A stretch of 42,650 bases of DNA from an uncultured Mollicutes bacterium (GCA_900540395.1 UQFQ01000013.1:1-42650), one strand, 5' to 3'; shown: positions 6,632-15,739, numbered from the stretch's first letter. A program made the numbers and translations. The notes: a model not told the origin generated them from the letters alone.

Positions 6632-8005
6632 ATGGATAATAAATTTGATAAGGTTGTTACACATTTACAAACAACAGGATATGTTTTTCAAGGGTCACAA
6701 ATATATGGTGGCCTTTCTAATACTTGGGACTATGGCCCTTTAGGCAGTGAATTAAAAAATAATTTACAACAATTATGGTGGAAAAAATTTGTCAGCGAAT
6801 CACCAACAAATGTCGGGATAGATGCTGCAATTTTGATGAATCCAAAAGTTTGGGAAGCTACTGGTCATGTTACGACTTTTAACGATCCATTAATTGATTG
6901 TAAAGAATGTCGTGGCCGTTTTAGAGCGGATGATTTAGTTAAAGAGCAATATCCTGATGTCGATGTTAATGGAATGGATTTGAACGCTTTATCAGAATTT
7001 ATAAAAACTCATCCGTTAAAATGTCCACAATGTGGCAAATCAAATTTTACCGACGTTAGACAATTTAACATGATGTTTAAAACACATATTGGTGTTACTG
7101 ATGATTCAAAAAGTGTAGTTTATTTGCGTCCAGAAACAGCACAAGGTGTTTTTGTCAATTTTAAGAATGTTCAAAGAGCAACAAGAAGAAAATTGCCACT
7201 TGGTATAGCTAATGTCGGTAAATCGTTCAGAAACGAAATTACTCCAGGGAACTTTATTTTTAGAACTCGTGAATTTACACAAATGGAACTTGAATTTTTC
7301 TGTAAACCTGGAACCGATTTAGAATGGTTTAAATACTGGAAAGATTATTCCATTAGTTTTGTCGAGTCACTTGGAGTTAAAGCTGAAAATTTAAGATTTA
7401 GAGATCACGAACCAGAAGAACTTGCTTTTTATTCAAAGGCAACAACTGATATAGAATATAAATTCCCATTTGGCTGGGGCGAAATTTGGGGCATTGCTGA
7501 TAGAACAGATTATGATTTAAAGCGCCATCAAGATTATAGTGGCGAAAGTCTAGATTATCTTGATCCTGAAACAAATGAAAAATACGTGCCATATTGTATC
7601 GAACCATCTCTTGGTTTAGATCGTTTATTCTTAATGATTGTTACTGACAGTTATGATGAAGAAGTCTTAGAAAATGGTGAAATTAGAAAAATTATGCATC
7701 TTAAACCATTCTTAGCTCCTTACAAGGCGGCAATTCTTCCTTTAAGTAAACAATTAAACGAGAAAGCAAAAGAAGTTTTTGACAACTTAATTCCTTATAT
7801 TAATGTGAATTTTGACACTACTGGAAGTATAGGTAAAAGATATAGAAGAAATGATGAAATCGGAACTCCTTATTGTGTAACTATCGATTTTGATACTCTC
7901 AATGATGGATGTGTTACAGTTAGAGAAAGAGATTCAATGAAACAAGAAAGAATTAAAATTGAGGACTTACGTAATTATTTATTAGATAGAACATTTTATA
8001 AATGA
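6632..8005 (+). CDS. glyS: Glycyl-tRNA synthetase, single-chain type
   Basis: Class II synthetase of the dimeric alpha2 type (sometimes glyQS), as in eukaryotes, mycoplasmas and many Gram-positives, not the alpha2beta2 bacterial form. It shows HLQTTGYVFQGSQIYGG at the start, a zinc-type insertion (CKECRGRF and CPQCGKSNF), motif 2 GKSFRNEITPGNFIFRTREF and motif 3 PSLGLDRLFLM. 457 residues is typical. It follows recO as in Bacillus, where glyQ/glyS occupy the spot. Its own promoter lies 24-52 bp upstream. The TGA stop overlaps the dnaG ATG. Confidence 0.96.
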   Translation: MDNKFDKVVTHLQTTGYVFQGSQIYGGLSNTWDYGPLGSELKNNLQQLWWKKFVSESPTNVGIDAAILMNPKVWEATGHVTTFNDPLIDCKECRGRFRADDLVKEQYPDVDVNGMDLNALSEFIKTHPLKCPQCGKSNFTDVRQFNMMFKTHIGVTDDSKSVVYLRPETAQGVFVNFKNVQRATRRKLPLGIANVGKSFRNEITPGNFIFRTREFTQMELEFFCKPGTDLEWFKYWKDYSISFVESLGVKAENLRFRDHEPEELAFYSKATTDIEYKFPFGWGEIWGIADRTDYDLKRHQDYSGESLDYLDPETNEKYVPYCIEPSLGLDRLFLMIVTDSYDEEVLENGEIRKIMHLKPFLAPYKAAILPLSKQLNEKAKEVFDNLIPYINVNFDTTGSIGKRYRRNDEIGTPYCVTIDFDTLNDGCVTVRERDSMKQERIKIEDLRNYLLDRTFYK

Positions 8006-9861
8006 GTGGAAGTTTAATTGATTTAGCTAACGACATATTACGAAATACAGATATTGTAGAAGTTATTTCGCATTACATTAAAGTAGAAAAGAAAGGTAGA
8101 AATTATTCTGCGCTTTGTCCTTTTCATAACGATACTTCCTTAGGGAACTTTTATGTGAACAAAGAAAAAGGCATTTTCAAATGTTTTGCGTGTGGATCTG
8201 GTGGTAATGCTATTAACTTTGTGCAAAAAATCGAGCATTGTTCTTACCAGGCTGCAGTTTTAAAAGTTGCTGAAATTATTGGTTATCGAGATACACGTTT
8301 AAATCAATATCAAATAATTGATAAAGTAGATCCAGAAACAAAGGCAATTCAAAATTGTTTAACTGAAATTGCAACTTTTTACGAAAACAGCTTATTCATG
8401 AGTGAAAATGGCAAAGATGCCTTAGGTTACTTGCATAAACGTGGTTTAACCGATGATATTATTCGTACATTTAAGATTGGATTTTCACAGGATAAAGGCG
8501 AAAACATAATTGAATTTTTAAAATCTAAAAATTATTCAATTAAAACCATCGCTGAAACTGGAATTATTCATTTAGAAAATGCTCCTTATCGCGATTTAAA
8601 TGCTGGCAGAATTACTTTTGCGATTACCGATCGAAATAATCAAGTTGTTGGCTTTAGTTGCCGTAAGTTTAGAGAAGGCGATAATTCAGTAGCAAAATAC
8701 ATAAATACGTCATCTACGAAATTATTTAACAAAGGAAATTTACTTTATAATTACTACAATGCATTAAATGAGGCTAAAAAAGTCGGCTATGTTTACCTTC
8801 TTGAAGGCTTCATGGATGTCATTGCTTGTTATCGAGTAGGAATAAAATCAGCAATAGGCTTAATGGGTACAGCTTTATCAAAGGAAAACCTTCAATCACT
8901 AAGATATTTAAATTGTGAAATTAGACTTTGTCTTGATTTAGATGGTCCAGGCCAATTAAATATGCTAAAAATTGCTGATATATTATCTGAGTCGAACATA
9001 TCCTTTCGTTTAGTAAACAATGATGTTTCTTTTAAAGAAAAAGATACTGATGAAATTTTAAAAAAATATGGTGATGAAAAGTTAAAAGAATATCTATCTA
9101 ATTTGTTATCAAAAGGTGAGTGGTTATTAAATTATTATAAAAAAGAGTTGAATTTAAACACCCTTGAAGGGAAAAAGAAATTAGTTAACAACTTATTACC
9201 ATTTTTATCAACGTTAAGTGATAGTTTAGAAATTGATTATTATATCAATCAATTAGTTAATTTAAGCGGTTATAACTACGATACAATTTATAAAGCATTA
9301 AAACATTACATCAAGCGTCTTGATAAGAAAGATTCTGAAACATTAAATGCCTTTGTGCAAGCAGAAAAATCAGAACCTCAAGTTGTCTTGAGTAGACTCC
9401 AATTAGCTGAGAAGCAGGTTCTTCGTTATATGCTTGAAAGCAAAGAGGTTATTGAAAAATATGATATCAAACTTGGCTATTTCTCAACTCCGATTTATAG
9501 AGAAATAGCCAATATTATTGCTGAATATACAACTCACTTAAAAGATGAGAAAGATTATAACATTAAAAACTTAATGGCTTTTATATCGAGTGAAGACTAT
9601 AGAGGTAAAAATAAAGAAAAAGTATTATCTCAAATTACTGATATTGCTTTAGATAGTTATAACATACCACCTTATAGCGATGAACAGTTTAACGATTTAG
9701 TCGAAACTATTAATAGAGAAAGAGTAGAGAATCAAACGTTTGATGTTTATAAAAACTCTACTTTAAATAAGTCAGAACAAGAAAAAGCTGAATATGCTCG
9801 TACTTGTATTTCTAAATTAAAGTCTTTAATTGAAGAAGAAGATAAAAAAAGGAGGTCTTAA
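8002..9861 (+). CDS. dnaG: DNA primase
   Basis: Makes RNA primers for lagging-strand synthesis, together with the DnaB helicase. The CHC2 zinc finger is C39, H42, C61, C64. The catalytic core follows with a TOPRIM domain (LLEGFMDVIA, then LCLDLDGPGQ). The C-terminal half is helical and would be the helicase-binding region; it is weakly conserved, as usual. 619 residues is normal. It starts at the ATGA overlap with glyS. Its 3' end contains the ribosome binding site of sigA, so glyS-dnaG-sigA act as a macromolecular-synthesis operon. Confidence 0.96.
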   Translation: MSGSLIDLANDILRNTDIVEVISHYIKVEKKGRNYSALCPFHNDTSLGNFYVNKEKGIFKCFACGSGGNAINFVQKIEHCSYQAAVLKVAEIIGYRDTRLNQYQIIDKVDPETKAIQNCLTEIATFYENSLFMSENGKDALGYLHKRGLTDDIIRTFKIGFSQDKGENIIEFLKSKNYSIKTIAETGIIHLENAPYRDLNAGRITFAITDRNNQVVGFSCRKFREGDNSVAKYINTSSTKLFNKGNLLYNYYNALNEAKKVGYVYLLEGFMDVIACYRVGIKSAIGLMGTALSKENLQSLRYLNCEIRLCLDLDGPGQLNMLKIADILSESNISFRLVNNDVSFKEKDTDEILKKYGDEKLKEYLSNLLSKGEWLLNYYKKELNLNTLEGKKKLVNNLLPFLSTLSDSLEIDYYINQLVNLSGYNYDTIYKALKHYIKRLDKKDSETLNAFVQAEKSEPQVVLSRLQLAEKQVLRYMLESKEVIEKYDIKLGYFSTPIYREIANIIAEYTTHLKDEKDYNIKNLMAFISSEDYRGKNKEKVLSQITDIALDSYNIPPYSDEQFNDLVETINRERVENQTFDVYKNSTLNKSEQEKAEYARTCISKLKSLIEEEDKKRRS

Positions 9862-9862
9862 T

Positions 9863-11137
9863 ATGGAAAGAAAGACTAAAAAAAGTTCTAAAAATGAAAG
9901 TGTAAAGCTTAAAAAAGTGCATGAAGAAGATGAATTAAGTTTGGATGATTACACTCCAACAGATGAACATGACGATATGCTAACTCTTGATCAAATTATT
10001 AAAAAATTTGAAGAAGAGAACAAAGACACTAAGTTTATTGATCAAGATCAATTTTTTGATGAGACTTCATATTTAGACTTATCTGATAAAGATTATGAAA
10101 AAATCTTCGATCACTTCAAGGAATTAGGATATGAGGTAGCTGGTAGTAAAGATGATGATTTTGATAACGCTGATATGCCAGAAGACTTTAACGAAGAAGA
10201 CCTTGAAAATGAAGATGATGATTTTGATGATTTTGACAATGAAGAGCAAAGTGCCGAAAGTAATCTTGACATCAATAATTTAGATAACATTGATTCTAGT
10301 GAAGTAAAAGTAAATGATAGTGTTAAGCAATATCTTAAGGAAATTGGTCGTGTCCCATTATTAAAACCAAAAGAAGAGACCGAACTTGCTAAACGTATTG
10401 CAGCCGGCGATAAAAAAGCTAAAGATCAATTGATTAACGCTAACTTAAGACTCGTTGTTTCAATTGCAAAGCACTATATCGGAAGAGGCATGCAATTCCT
10501 TGATTTAATTTCTGAAGGAAATTTAGGTCTTATTAAAGCTGTTGAAAAATTCGATTACAAAAAAGGTTTTAAATTTTCAACCTATGCAACTTGGTGGATT
10601 AGACAAGCTATCACAAGAGCAATTGCTGACCAAGCAAGAACAATCAGAATTCCAGTTCATATGGTCGAAACAATTAATAAAATAACAAGGGTTCAAAGAC
10701 AACTTGTACAAGAGTTAGGAAGAGAACCAACAGCAGAAGAAATTTCGAAAAAAATGGATGGGACAATTAGCCCAGACCGTATTAGAGAAATTACAACTCT
10801 TGCATTAGAACCTGTTTCACTTGAAAGCCCAATTGGTGAAGAAGATGATAGCCACTTAGGAGATTTTGTTGAAGATAAAGAAAGTGTTTCTCCAACAGAA
10901 TATACAAGAAAATCAATGAATCGTGACGCATTATTTAGTGTAATGAACGATTTAACAGATCGTGAAGAGAGAGTTTTGCGTTTAAGATATGGCTTAGACG
11001 ACAATAGACCAAGAACTTTAGAGGAAGTAGGTAAAGAATTTGGTGTCACAAGAGAAAGAATTAGACAAATCGAGGCAAAAGCAATTCGTAAGTTAAGACA
11101 CCCTACAAGAACTAAAAAACTTGACGATTTACATTAA
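9863..11137 (+). CDS. sigA: RNA polymerase primary sigma factor SigA
   Basis: Housekeeping sigma-70, 424 residues. The N-terminus is lysine-rich and then strongly acidic (DE-rich, residues about 25-150). Region 1.2 follows (VKQYLKEIGRVPLL), then region 2 with ANLRLVVSIAKHYIGRG and the -10 recognition segment FSTYATWWIRQAITRAI, region 3, and the region 4 helix-turn-helix (VTRERIRQIEAKAIRKLR). The chosen start is the ATG after AAAGGAGGT, 1 nt behind the dnaG stop; an in-frame upstream ATG at 9830 would overlap dnaG and lacks a ribosome binding site. The -10 motifs found in this window (TATAAT, TAAAAT, some with TG) are those this factor should read. Confidence 0.97.
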   Translation: MERKTKKSSKNESVKLKKVHEEDELSLDDYTPTDEHDDMLTLDQIIKKFEEENKDTKFIDQDQFFDETSYLDLSDKDYEKIFDHFKELGYEVAGSKDDDFDNADMPEDFNEEDLENEDDDFDDFDNEEQSAESNLDINNLDNIDSSEVKVNDSVKQYLKEIGRVPLLKPKEETELAKRIAAGDKKAKDQLINANLRLVVSIAKHYIGRGMQFLDLISEGNLGLIKAVEKFDYKKGFKFSTYATWWIRQAITRAIADQARTIRIPVHMVETINKITRVQRQLVQELGREPTAEEISKKMDGTISPDRIREITTLALEPVSLESPIGEEDDSHLGDFVEDKESVSPTEYTRKSMNRDALFSVMNDLTDREERVLRLRYGLDDNRPRTLEEVGKEFGVTRERIRQIEAKAIRKLRHPTRTKKLDDLH

Positions 11138-11143
11138 TCATTT

Positions 11144-11809
11144 ATGATTTCTAATCGTTTAAATCAAATAGTGAATTTTATTAAAGATGACCATGATGTC
11201 GCTGATATTGGCAGCGACCATGGTCTTCTTTTAGTTCTTTTAAACGAACGTAATTTTCCTAATAAAGTACTTGGTGTCGAGAACAAAATTGGCCCATATA
11301 AAAATCTAGAACGAACAATTAAATCGATAAATAAGCCAAATTTTAGTTCTAATTTATCTAGTGGACTCGACAATGTATCCAAAGATTACCAGACAATTGT
11401 TATAGCTGGAATGGGATTTAACAATATTAAAGAAATAGTTTTAAGGGATATTGATAAGGGGAATTATAGAGAAACTTTTATTATAGACTCTCATACAAAC
11501 CAAGATGAAGTTAGAACATTTTTCTATAATTTAGGATACAAAGTTGATGATGAAATGATAATTTATGAAGATTCTATTTATTATGACATTATCAGGTTCT
11601 CGTTAAATAGAATTAAGATTAATTACAATAGTTTAGAACTTGAATTTGGCCCATTTAACTTAAAAAATAAGCCAGTTGCTTTCATTAATATGTGTAACGA
11701 GAAAATTAATAAACTGAAATATGTTTTAGCACAAATTAGTGATGAAGCCAAAAAAAGTGAAATCAAAGAAAAAATAATCAAGTTGGAGGAAATTGTAGAT
11801 GAAAACTAA
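11144..11809 (+). CDS. trmK: tRNA (adenine22-N1)-methyltransferase
   Basis: SAM-dependent methyltransferase that makes m1A22 in tRNA of Gram-positives. Motif I is VADIGSDHGLL (19-29) and the second family block is TIVIAGMGFNNI. 221 residues fits the family. The gene lies between sigA and the nif3-like gene as in Bacillus subtilis (yqfN). There is no Shine-Dalgarno; the ATG is 6 nt after the sigA stop, so initiation probably depends on coupling. Confidence 0.88.
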   Translation: MISNRLNQIVNFIKDDHDVADIGSDHGLLLVLLNERNFPNKVLGVENKIGPYKNLERTIKSINKPNFSSNLSSGLDNVSKDYQTIVIAGMGFNNIKEIVLRDIDKGNYRETFIIDSHTNQDEVRTFFYNLGYKVDDEMIIYEDSIYYDIIRFSLNRIKINYNSLELEFGPFNLKNKPVAFINMCNEKINKLKYVLAQISDEAKKSEIKEKIIKLEEIVDEN

Positions 11810-12581
11810 AATACTTCTTAAAAAGTTAGCTCGATATTTTCCAAAGCCTCTAGCAGAAAGTTATGACCATGTTGGTTTACAATGTGGCAGGATCAAAGAA
11901 GAGACAAATACAATTTTACTTTGCCTTGATTATGATGAAGGGGTTTATCAATACATTATTGATAATCATCTAGAAAATAAGATCGATATGATTATTTCAC
12001 ATCATCCTTTTATCTTTGGAACAAGAGCAAAAGTCTTGAAAAAAGATCCATTAAAAAAAGTTTTATATGAAAAAACATTAGCGCTTAACATTCCTGTTTA
12101 TAGCTATCACACTAATTTTGATGGTGGTAAAGAAGGAATGAATGATGCTTTAACACGTGAATTAGGATTAATAAACATTGTTAAACTTGAAAGCGAGCCA
12201 ATGGCAAGAGGCGGAGAATTGATAGAGGCAATGGAAATTCATGACTTTGCGAAATATGCTATGAAAAAACTTAATGTAAATTATGGATTATTAATTAATG
12301 AAGGCAAAACTATTATAAAAAAAGTAGCTATCATCGGCGGTGGCGGATGGAGTAGCTACTTAAACGCTAAAGATGAAGGTTATGATGTTTTTGTTAGCGG
12401 AGATATTCCTCATCATGGCAGAAGAGGTGTTGTCGCTAACAAATACAATTATTTAGATTTGCCTCACGAAATCGAGAAAATATTCATGAAGCAATTTAAA
12501 AAAGTATTGTTATCTATAAATTCTGAATTACAGATTTTGACGATTGATCAAGAAGATCTCCCTGAATTCCTTTGTATCTGA
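11799..12581 (+). CDS. Nif3-like dinuclear metal centre protein (DUF34 family)
   Basis: A 260-residue Nif3/YqfO/YbgI family protein. Seen are ESYDHVGLQCG, the metal pair in IISHHPFIF (H68, H69), YSYHTNFDGGKEGMNDAL, and DIPHHGRRG near the C-terminus. It lacks the PII-like insert of Bacillus YqfO and so resembles E. coli YbgI in size. It has been annotated as GTP cyclohydrolase I type 2, but its cellular role is unsettled. GGAGG sets the start inside the end of trmK (11-nt overlap). The last 68 nt overlap the convergent IspH-like gene on the other strand. Confidence 0.85.
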   Translation: MKTKILLKKLARYFPKPLAESYDHVGLQCGRIKEETNTILLCLDYDEGVYQYIIDNHLENKIDMIISHHPFIFGTRAKVLKKDPLKKVLYEKTLALNIPVYSYHTNFDGGKEGMNDALTRELGLINIVKLESEPMARGGELIEAMEIHDFAKYAMKKLNVNYGLLINEGKTIIKKVAIIGGGGWSSYLNAKDEGYDVFVSGDIPHHGRRGVVANKYNYLDLPHEIEKIFMKQFKKVLLSINSELQILTIDQEDLPEFLCI

Positions 12582-13452
12582 AGTAATTGAAGATAGATTC
12601 GATATTCCTTCTTGAAACACTTCCATCTGAAGTTAAATAAATCTTTTTATCATTCTTAATATTCAAGCGAATAGCTTCTTGAACGTTAGAAATTGTTGCA
12701 TAATATATGCTTTTAGTATTTAAATGGTAGTATTCTAGTATATATTTATCAGATTTTTTAGTTGTACTAGCGATTAATAAAACATCATTATCTTTTAATT
12801 TTTCCAAGAGTAGTTTTTTCTTTTCAAAGTTTTCATCACTTAATTCGTGGTTAATTGTTGCCTTTGGCAAATAGTTTTTGATTTTGTGAAGAGCTAAAGA
12901 AAGAGTATCATTAGCTATTTCGCTTTGATAAATAATTTGAGTGCCTTTTTTATTATATTTGTTACTCAAAATAGCGTTGTTGGCATTTGAATCTGAAGCT
13001 AAATCATAAAATAAAAATTTATGATTGGTAGCAGCAGCAAGATAATTCTCTTCTATTGTATTTAAATTACCTACAAAAATTACTTTGTGCCCGAAACGAG
13101 ATTTTTTGATTAATTTTTTTCTTTCAATAGTTGATGGAGAAGTTGCGTCAAAATATAAAATTTTTCTTCTTTCCATTATTTTGAAAAGCTTGTCCTCGGT
13201 TCCGTAAGGAGAAGTAATGACTAAAATTTCGGGATCAACACTCTTTAGGTAGTCTTCAAAGCCTTCATAAGGAATGTCAACAATACTAATTCCTAACTTG
13301 CTTAATTCAACCTTAACTTGTTCGCCGTTTAAGACACCTCCAAGCAAAACTATTTGAGATTTTGGAAATGAAAAACGAGCTTTAGTAGCAACGTCTAATA
13401 AATTACTTAATGTTTTAGAATAACCACATGGTTCAATAATTTCGATATTCAT
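12514..13452 (-). CDS. IspH/LytB-like protein lacking the iron-sulfur cysteines
   Basis: A 312-residue protein. By eye it follows the whole length of IspH (HMBPP reductase): EPCGYSKTL for EPRGFCAGV, YFDATSPSTIERK for FDATCPLVTKVH, NDTLSLALHKIKNYLPK for DDTSDVIDALRKRFP, LLIASTTKKSDK for VVGSKNSSNSNR, and YLTSDGSVSRRNIE for VTAGASAPD. None of the three [4Fe-4S] cysteines remains (Ser in the first two, nothing at the third); the only Cys is C9. In Bacillus, ispH (yqfP) sits between yqfO and cshB, the same place as here but inverted. Either this is a pseudoenzyme or it has another role. It has a leaderless promoter that is divergent from the helicase gene. Confidence 0.6.
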   Translation of the reverse strand: MNIEIIEPCGYSKTLSNLLDVATKARFSFPKSQIVLLGGVLNGEQVKVELSKLGISIVDIPYEGFEDYLKSVDPEILVITSPYGTEDKLFKIMERRKILYFDATSPSTIERKKLIKKSRFGHKVIFVGNLNTIEENYLAAATNHKFLFYDLASDSNANNAILSNKYNKKGTQIIYQSEIANDTLSLALHKIKNYLPKATINHELSDENFEKKKLLLEKLKDNDVLLIASTTKKSDKYILEYYHLNTKSIYYATISNVQEAIRLNIKNDKKIYLTSDGSVSRRNIESIFNYFRYKGIQGDLLDQSSKSVIQNL

Positions 13453-13464
13453 GGAATTATTTTA
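13453..13464 (-). promoter_or_regulatory. Leaderless promoter of the IspH-like gene
   Basis: On the minus strand TAAAAT (13464-13459), then AATTCC, then ATG at 13452. The 6-nt gap puts +1 at the start codon. There is no Shine-Dalgarno. Confidence 0.55.
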
Positions 13465-13496
13465 ACATTTATAATGAAAAAATGGGATAAATTATA

Positions 13497-13509
13497 TAAA
13501 ATTACCTCA
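13497..13509 (+). promoter_or_regulatory. Leaderless promoter of the DEAD-box helicase gene
   Basis: TAAAAT (13497-13502), then TACCTC, then ATG at 13509, with no Shine-Dalgarno. It is divergent from the IspH-like promoter; the two -10 boxes are 32 bp apart. Confidence 0.55.
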
Positions 13510-14876
13510 TGCTATTTAAATCTTTTAATTTAAAAACTGAACTTATTGATATTTTAGAGAAATTAGGGTACACCAATTTGACAAAAATACAAGAAATTGT
13601 CATACCTAAATCTTTAAAGGGCGAAAATATTATCGCCAAAAGTGAAACAGGCAGTGGCAAAACTCATGCTTTTTTAGTGCCTATAATTAATAACATTGTG
13701 GCTAGTGGAAAAATTCAAGCTATCATTGTTTCGCCAACCAAAGAGTTAGCTAAGCAAACATACGATTTTGCTATGCAAATATTGACCAACGATTATTATA
13801 GCTGTGTCAAATGCAAACTTTTTAGTGGTGGGGAAGATAGTTTAAAAGACATTAGATCTTTTTATAATGGCGCCGATATTATTGTTGCCACACCAGGAAA
13901 ACTTAATTTTTTATTAAGCAAAAATGACCTTGATTTATCTGCTTTAAGAACTATTGTTTTAGATGAAGCTGATATGCTGATTGATCGTACTTTTATTGAG
14001 GACATCGATAAGATTTTTTCAAAAATCAGTAAAGACAAAGTGCAAATTGAAGTTTTTAGTGCAACTATTTCAAATAATGTAAACGATTTTTTAAGAAAGT
14101 ATATCTCTCCAGACTATTTATTAACAGCAAGTGAGGATAATAAAGCATCTAAAACTGTTACACATTATTTTATTAACACAAAACATCAAGATAAGTATGA
14201 ATTACTACTAAAATTTATAGAAATAAAAAATCCGTATCTTTTATTTATCTTTGGTAACTCAAAAACTGAAGCTAAAAAAATCTATGAATATTTAGCCGAA
14301 CATAAATTTAGATGTGGGTTTATCAGCGGCGAATTAGAAAAGCGCGAAAGAAAATCAATGCTTAGACGTATTAAAAACGATGAATTTAGAATTGTTGTTT
14401 GTACAGATCTTGCATCAAGGGGAATTGATATTGAAGACGTTAGCGATGTTTTGAATTTTAATATCCCTAATAATTTAGAATACTATTATCACAGAGCTGG
14501 AAGAACAGGTAGAATTGGCAAAAGCGGTAATTGTTATTCTTTTTATGACAACGACAATTTAACTTTGCCATTCAAACTTTTAAATGAAGGTCTTAATGTT
14601 GAATACCTTAAGTTCAGCAATGATGAATTAGTCAAAGACTCTCCTTTAGATAAAAAATCGTCTTTTAAGCACAAGTCAAAAACAAACGATGATTTAGAAA
14701 AAGAAATCAAAAAAGCAAAACATATGGCCATGTCAAAGAATGTTAAGCCTGGCTACAAAAAGAAAGTTAAAAATGCTATTGATAAAGTTAAAAGAAAACA
14801 TAGAAGAGAAGTAATTCGTAAAGATATTCGTCGACAAAGAGTTGAGAGATACAAAAAAGCAGCAGCAGAAGAGTAA
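13509..14876 (+). CDS. cshB: DEAD-box ATP-dependent RNA helicase, CshB-like
   Basis: A 455-residue RNA helicase. It has a Q-motif region (NLTKIQEIVIPKSL), Walker A SETGSGKT (45-52), DEAD (152-155), VFSATIS, and in domain 2 VCTDLASRGIDIEDV and YYHRAGRTGRIG. A long Lys/Arg-rich tail of about 70 residues follows and probably binds RNA. CshB in Bacillus acts in cold-shock mRNA unwinding and RNA turnover. Position supports the name: ispH-cshB-nfo is the Bacillus order and the same three slots are filled here. It starts at a leaderless promoter and is followed 2 nt later by the next gene. Confidence 0.88.
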   Translation: MLFKSFNLKTELIDILEKLGYTNLTKIQEIVIPKSLKGENIIAKSETGSGKTHAFLVPIINNIVASGKIQAIIVSPTKELAKQTYDFAMQILTNDYYSCVKCKLFSGGEDSLKDIRSFYNGADIIVATPGKLNFLLSKNDLDLSALRTIVLDEADMLIDRTFIEDIDKIFSKISKDKVQIEVFSATISNNVNDFLRKYISPDYLLTASEDNKASKTVTHYFINTKHQDKYELLLKFIEIKNPYLLFIFGNSKTEAKKIYEYLAEHKFRCGFISGELEKRERKSMLRRIKNDEFRIVVCTDLASRGIDIEDVSDVLNFNIPNNLEYYYHRAGRTGRIGKSGNCYSFYDNDNLTLPFKLLNEGLNVEYLKFSNDELVKDSPLDKKSSFKHKSKTNDDLEKEIKKAKHMAMSKNVKPGYKKKVKNAIDKVKRKHRREVIRKDIRRQRVERYKKAAAEE

Positions 14877-14878
14877 AT

Positions 14879-15739
14879 ATGGCTAGAAAAGTTGGCTTAT
14901 TAGAACACAAATTTTCTTTTCGACTTTTTAAAACTTCTTTAATTAATGCTAACTTTTATAGTCTTGATATGCTTTGCTTTTATAAAGATGTTATTGCTCC
15001 ATATACGCAAAAAGTCTTGCATAGAAAGCTGTCCCAAAGAGAAATTATAGACGAACTTTTAAAAGTTGGACGGGCTACTAATCAAATTTATATCAATATT
15101 GATCGTATATTTGAAAATTCTCATAAATTGGATTATTTAAATGATTATAGTAGTAAATTAGTAGTTTATAAGTATATAAATAGTATATATCGAGTAGTTA
15201 ATAACTATTTCATTTCGTATAATAAAGATAATATTTCGTCTATTTTAGGAAAAATTATAAATTTAGTAGACGATTATAAATTTGAATTGAAAGACAAGAA
15301 TATTTTTATTATTGTTTCAAGCATTGATGCATATAATATCGAATTTATAAACGATTCATTGAAACCTTTTGTTGGAGAATTTAAGTGTAGAGGCTTATCT
15401 CTAAATTATTCTTTAGGACTAGATGTAGCTTCTTTAAAAACCATATCCACAAAAAGCTTCGATAATGTTTTTAAAGTTAAGTCAATTTTTAAAAATTTAA
15501 TCATAACAGGGATTGAATCGTTTAATGATATTCACGCTAATCCATTTAGAAAGCACGAGGGCGCTTTAATAGATTGCTTCGTAAATTTTTTAAATTTAGA
15601 AGAAATCAAAACATTGCCTATTTTTGTTGAGTGTCCTAAAAAAGAACCATTAAAGTTATTTGCTTTAATATCATCAACTTTAAAAAAAGATGTAATAACA
15701 AAAGATGATATTTATAACGATTTAAAAATTATCGATTAA
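14879..15739 (+). CDS. Degenerate endonuclease IV-like protein
   Basis: A 286-residue protein not recognised on its own. It occupies the nfo slot behind cshB, and an eye alignment to endonuclease IV is possible: EHKFSFRLFKTSLINANFY for GSHVSMSGKKMLLAASEEA, YSLGLDVASL for VCFDTCHTHDA, NPFRKHEGALID for GKDRHENIGFGH and LPIFVECP for VPKILETP. Of the nine usual zinc ligands only an Asp, one His and the last Glu seem kept, so AP-endonuclease activity is doubtful. The middle of the gene carries an 11-bp repeat array (15146-15207). Its 3' end overlaps ispG by 18 nt, tail to tail. It is co-transcribed with the helicase. The family call is tentative. Confidence 0.4.
   Translation: MARKVGLLEHKFSFRLFKTSLINANFYSLDMLCFYKDVIAPYTQKVLHRKLSQREIIDELLKVGRATNQIYINIDRIFENSHKLDYLNDYSSKLVVYKYINSIYRVVNNYFISYNKDNISSILGKIINLVDDYKFELKDKNIFIIVSSIDAYNIEFINDSLKPFVGEFKCRGLSLNYSLGLDVASLKTISTKSFDNVFKVKSIFKNLIITGIESFNDIHANPFRKHEGALIDCFVNFLNLEEIKTLPIFVECPKKEPLKLFALISSTLKKDVITKDDIYNDLKIID
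15146..15207 (+). repeat. 11-bp ATTAGTA array 3 (inside a coding sequence)
   Basis: Six units at exact 11-bp steps: TATAGTA (15146), ATTAGTA (15157), ATAAGTA (15168), AATAGTA (15179), TCGAGTA (15190), ATAACTA (15201). Units three and six are those whose TAG would be in frame; they read AAG (Lys) and AAC (Asn). With array 5 it has the longest unbroken AGTA run in the window (five units). Confidence 0.75.
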
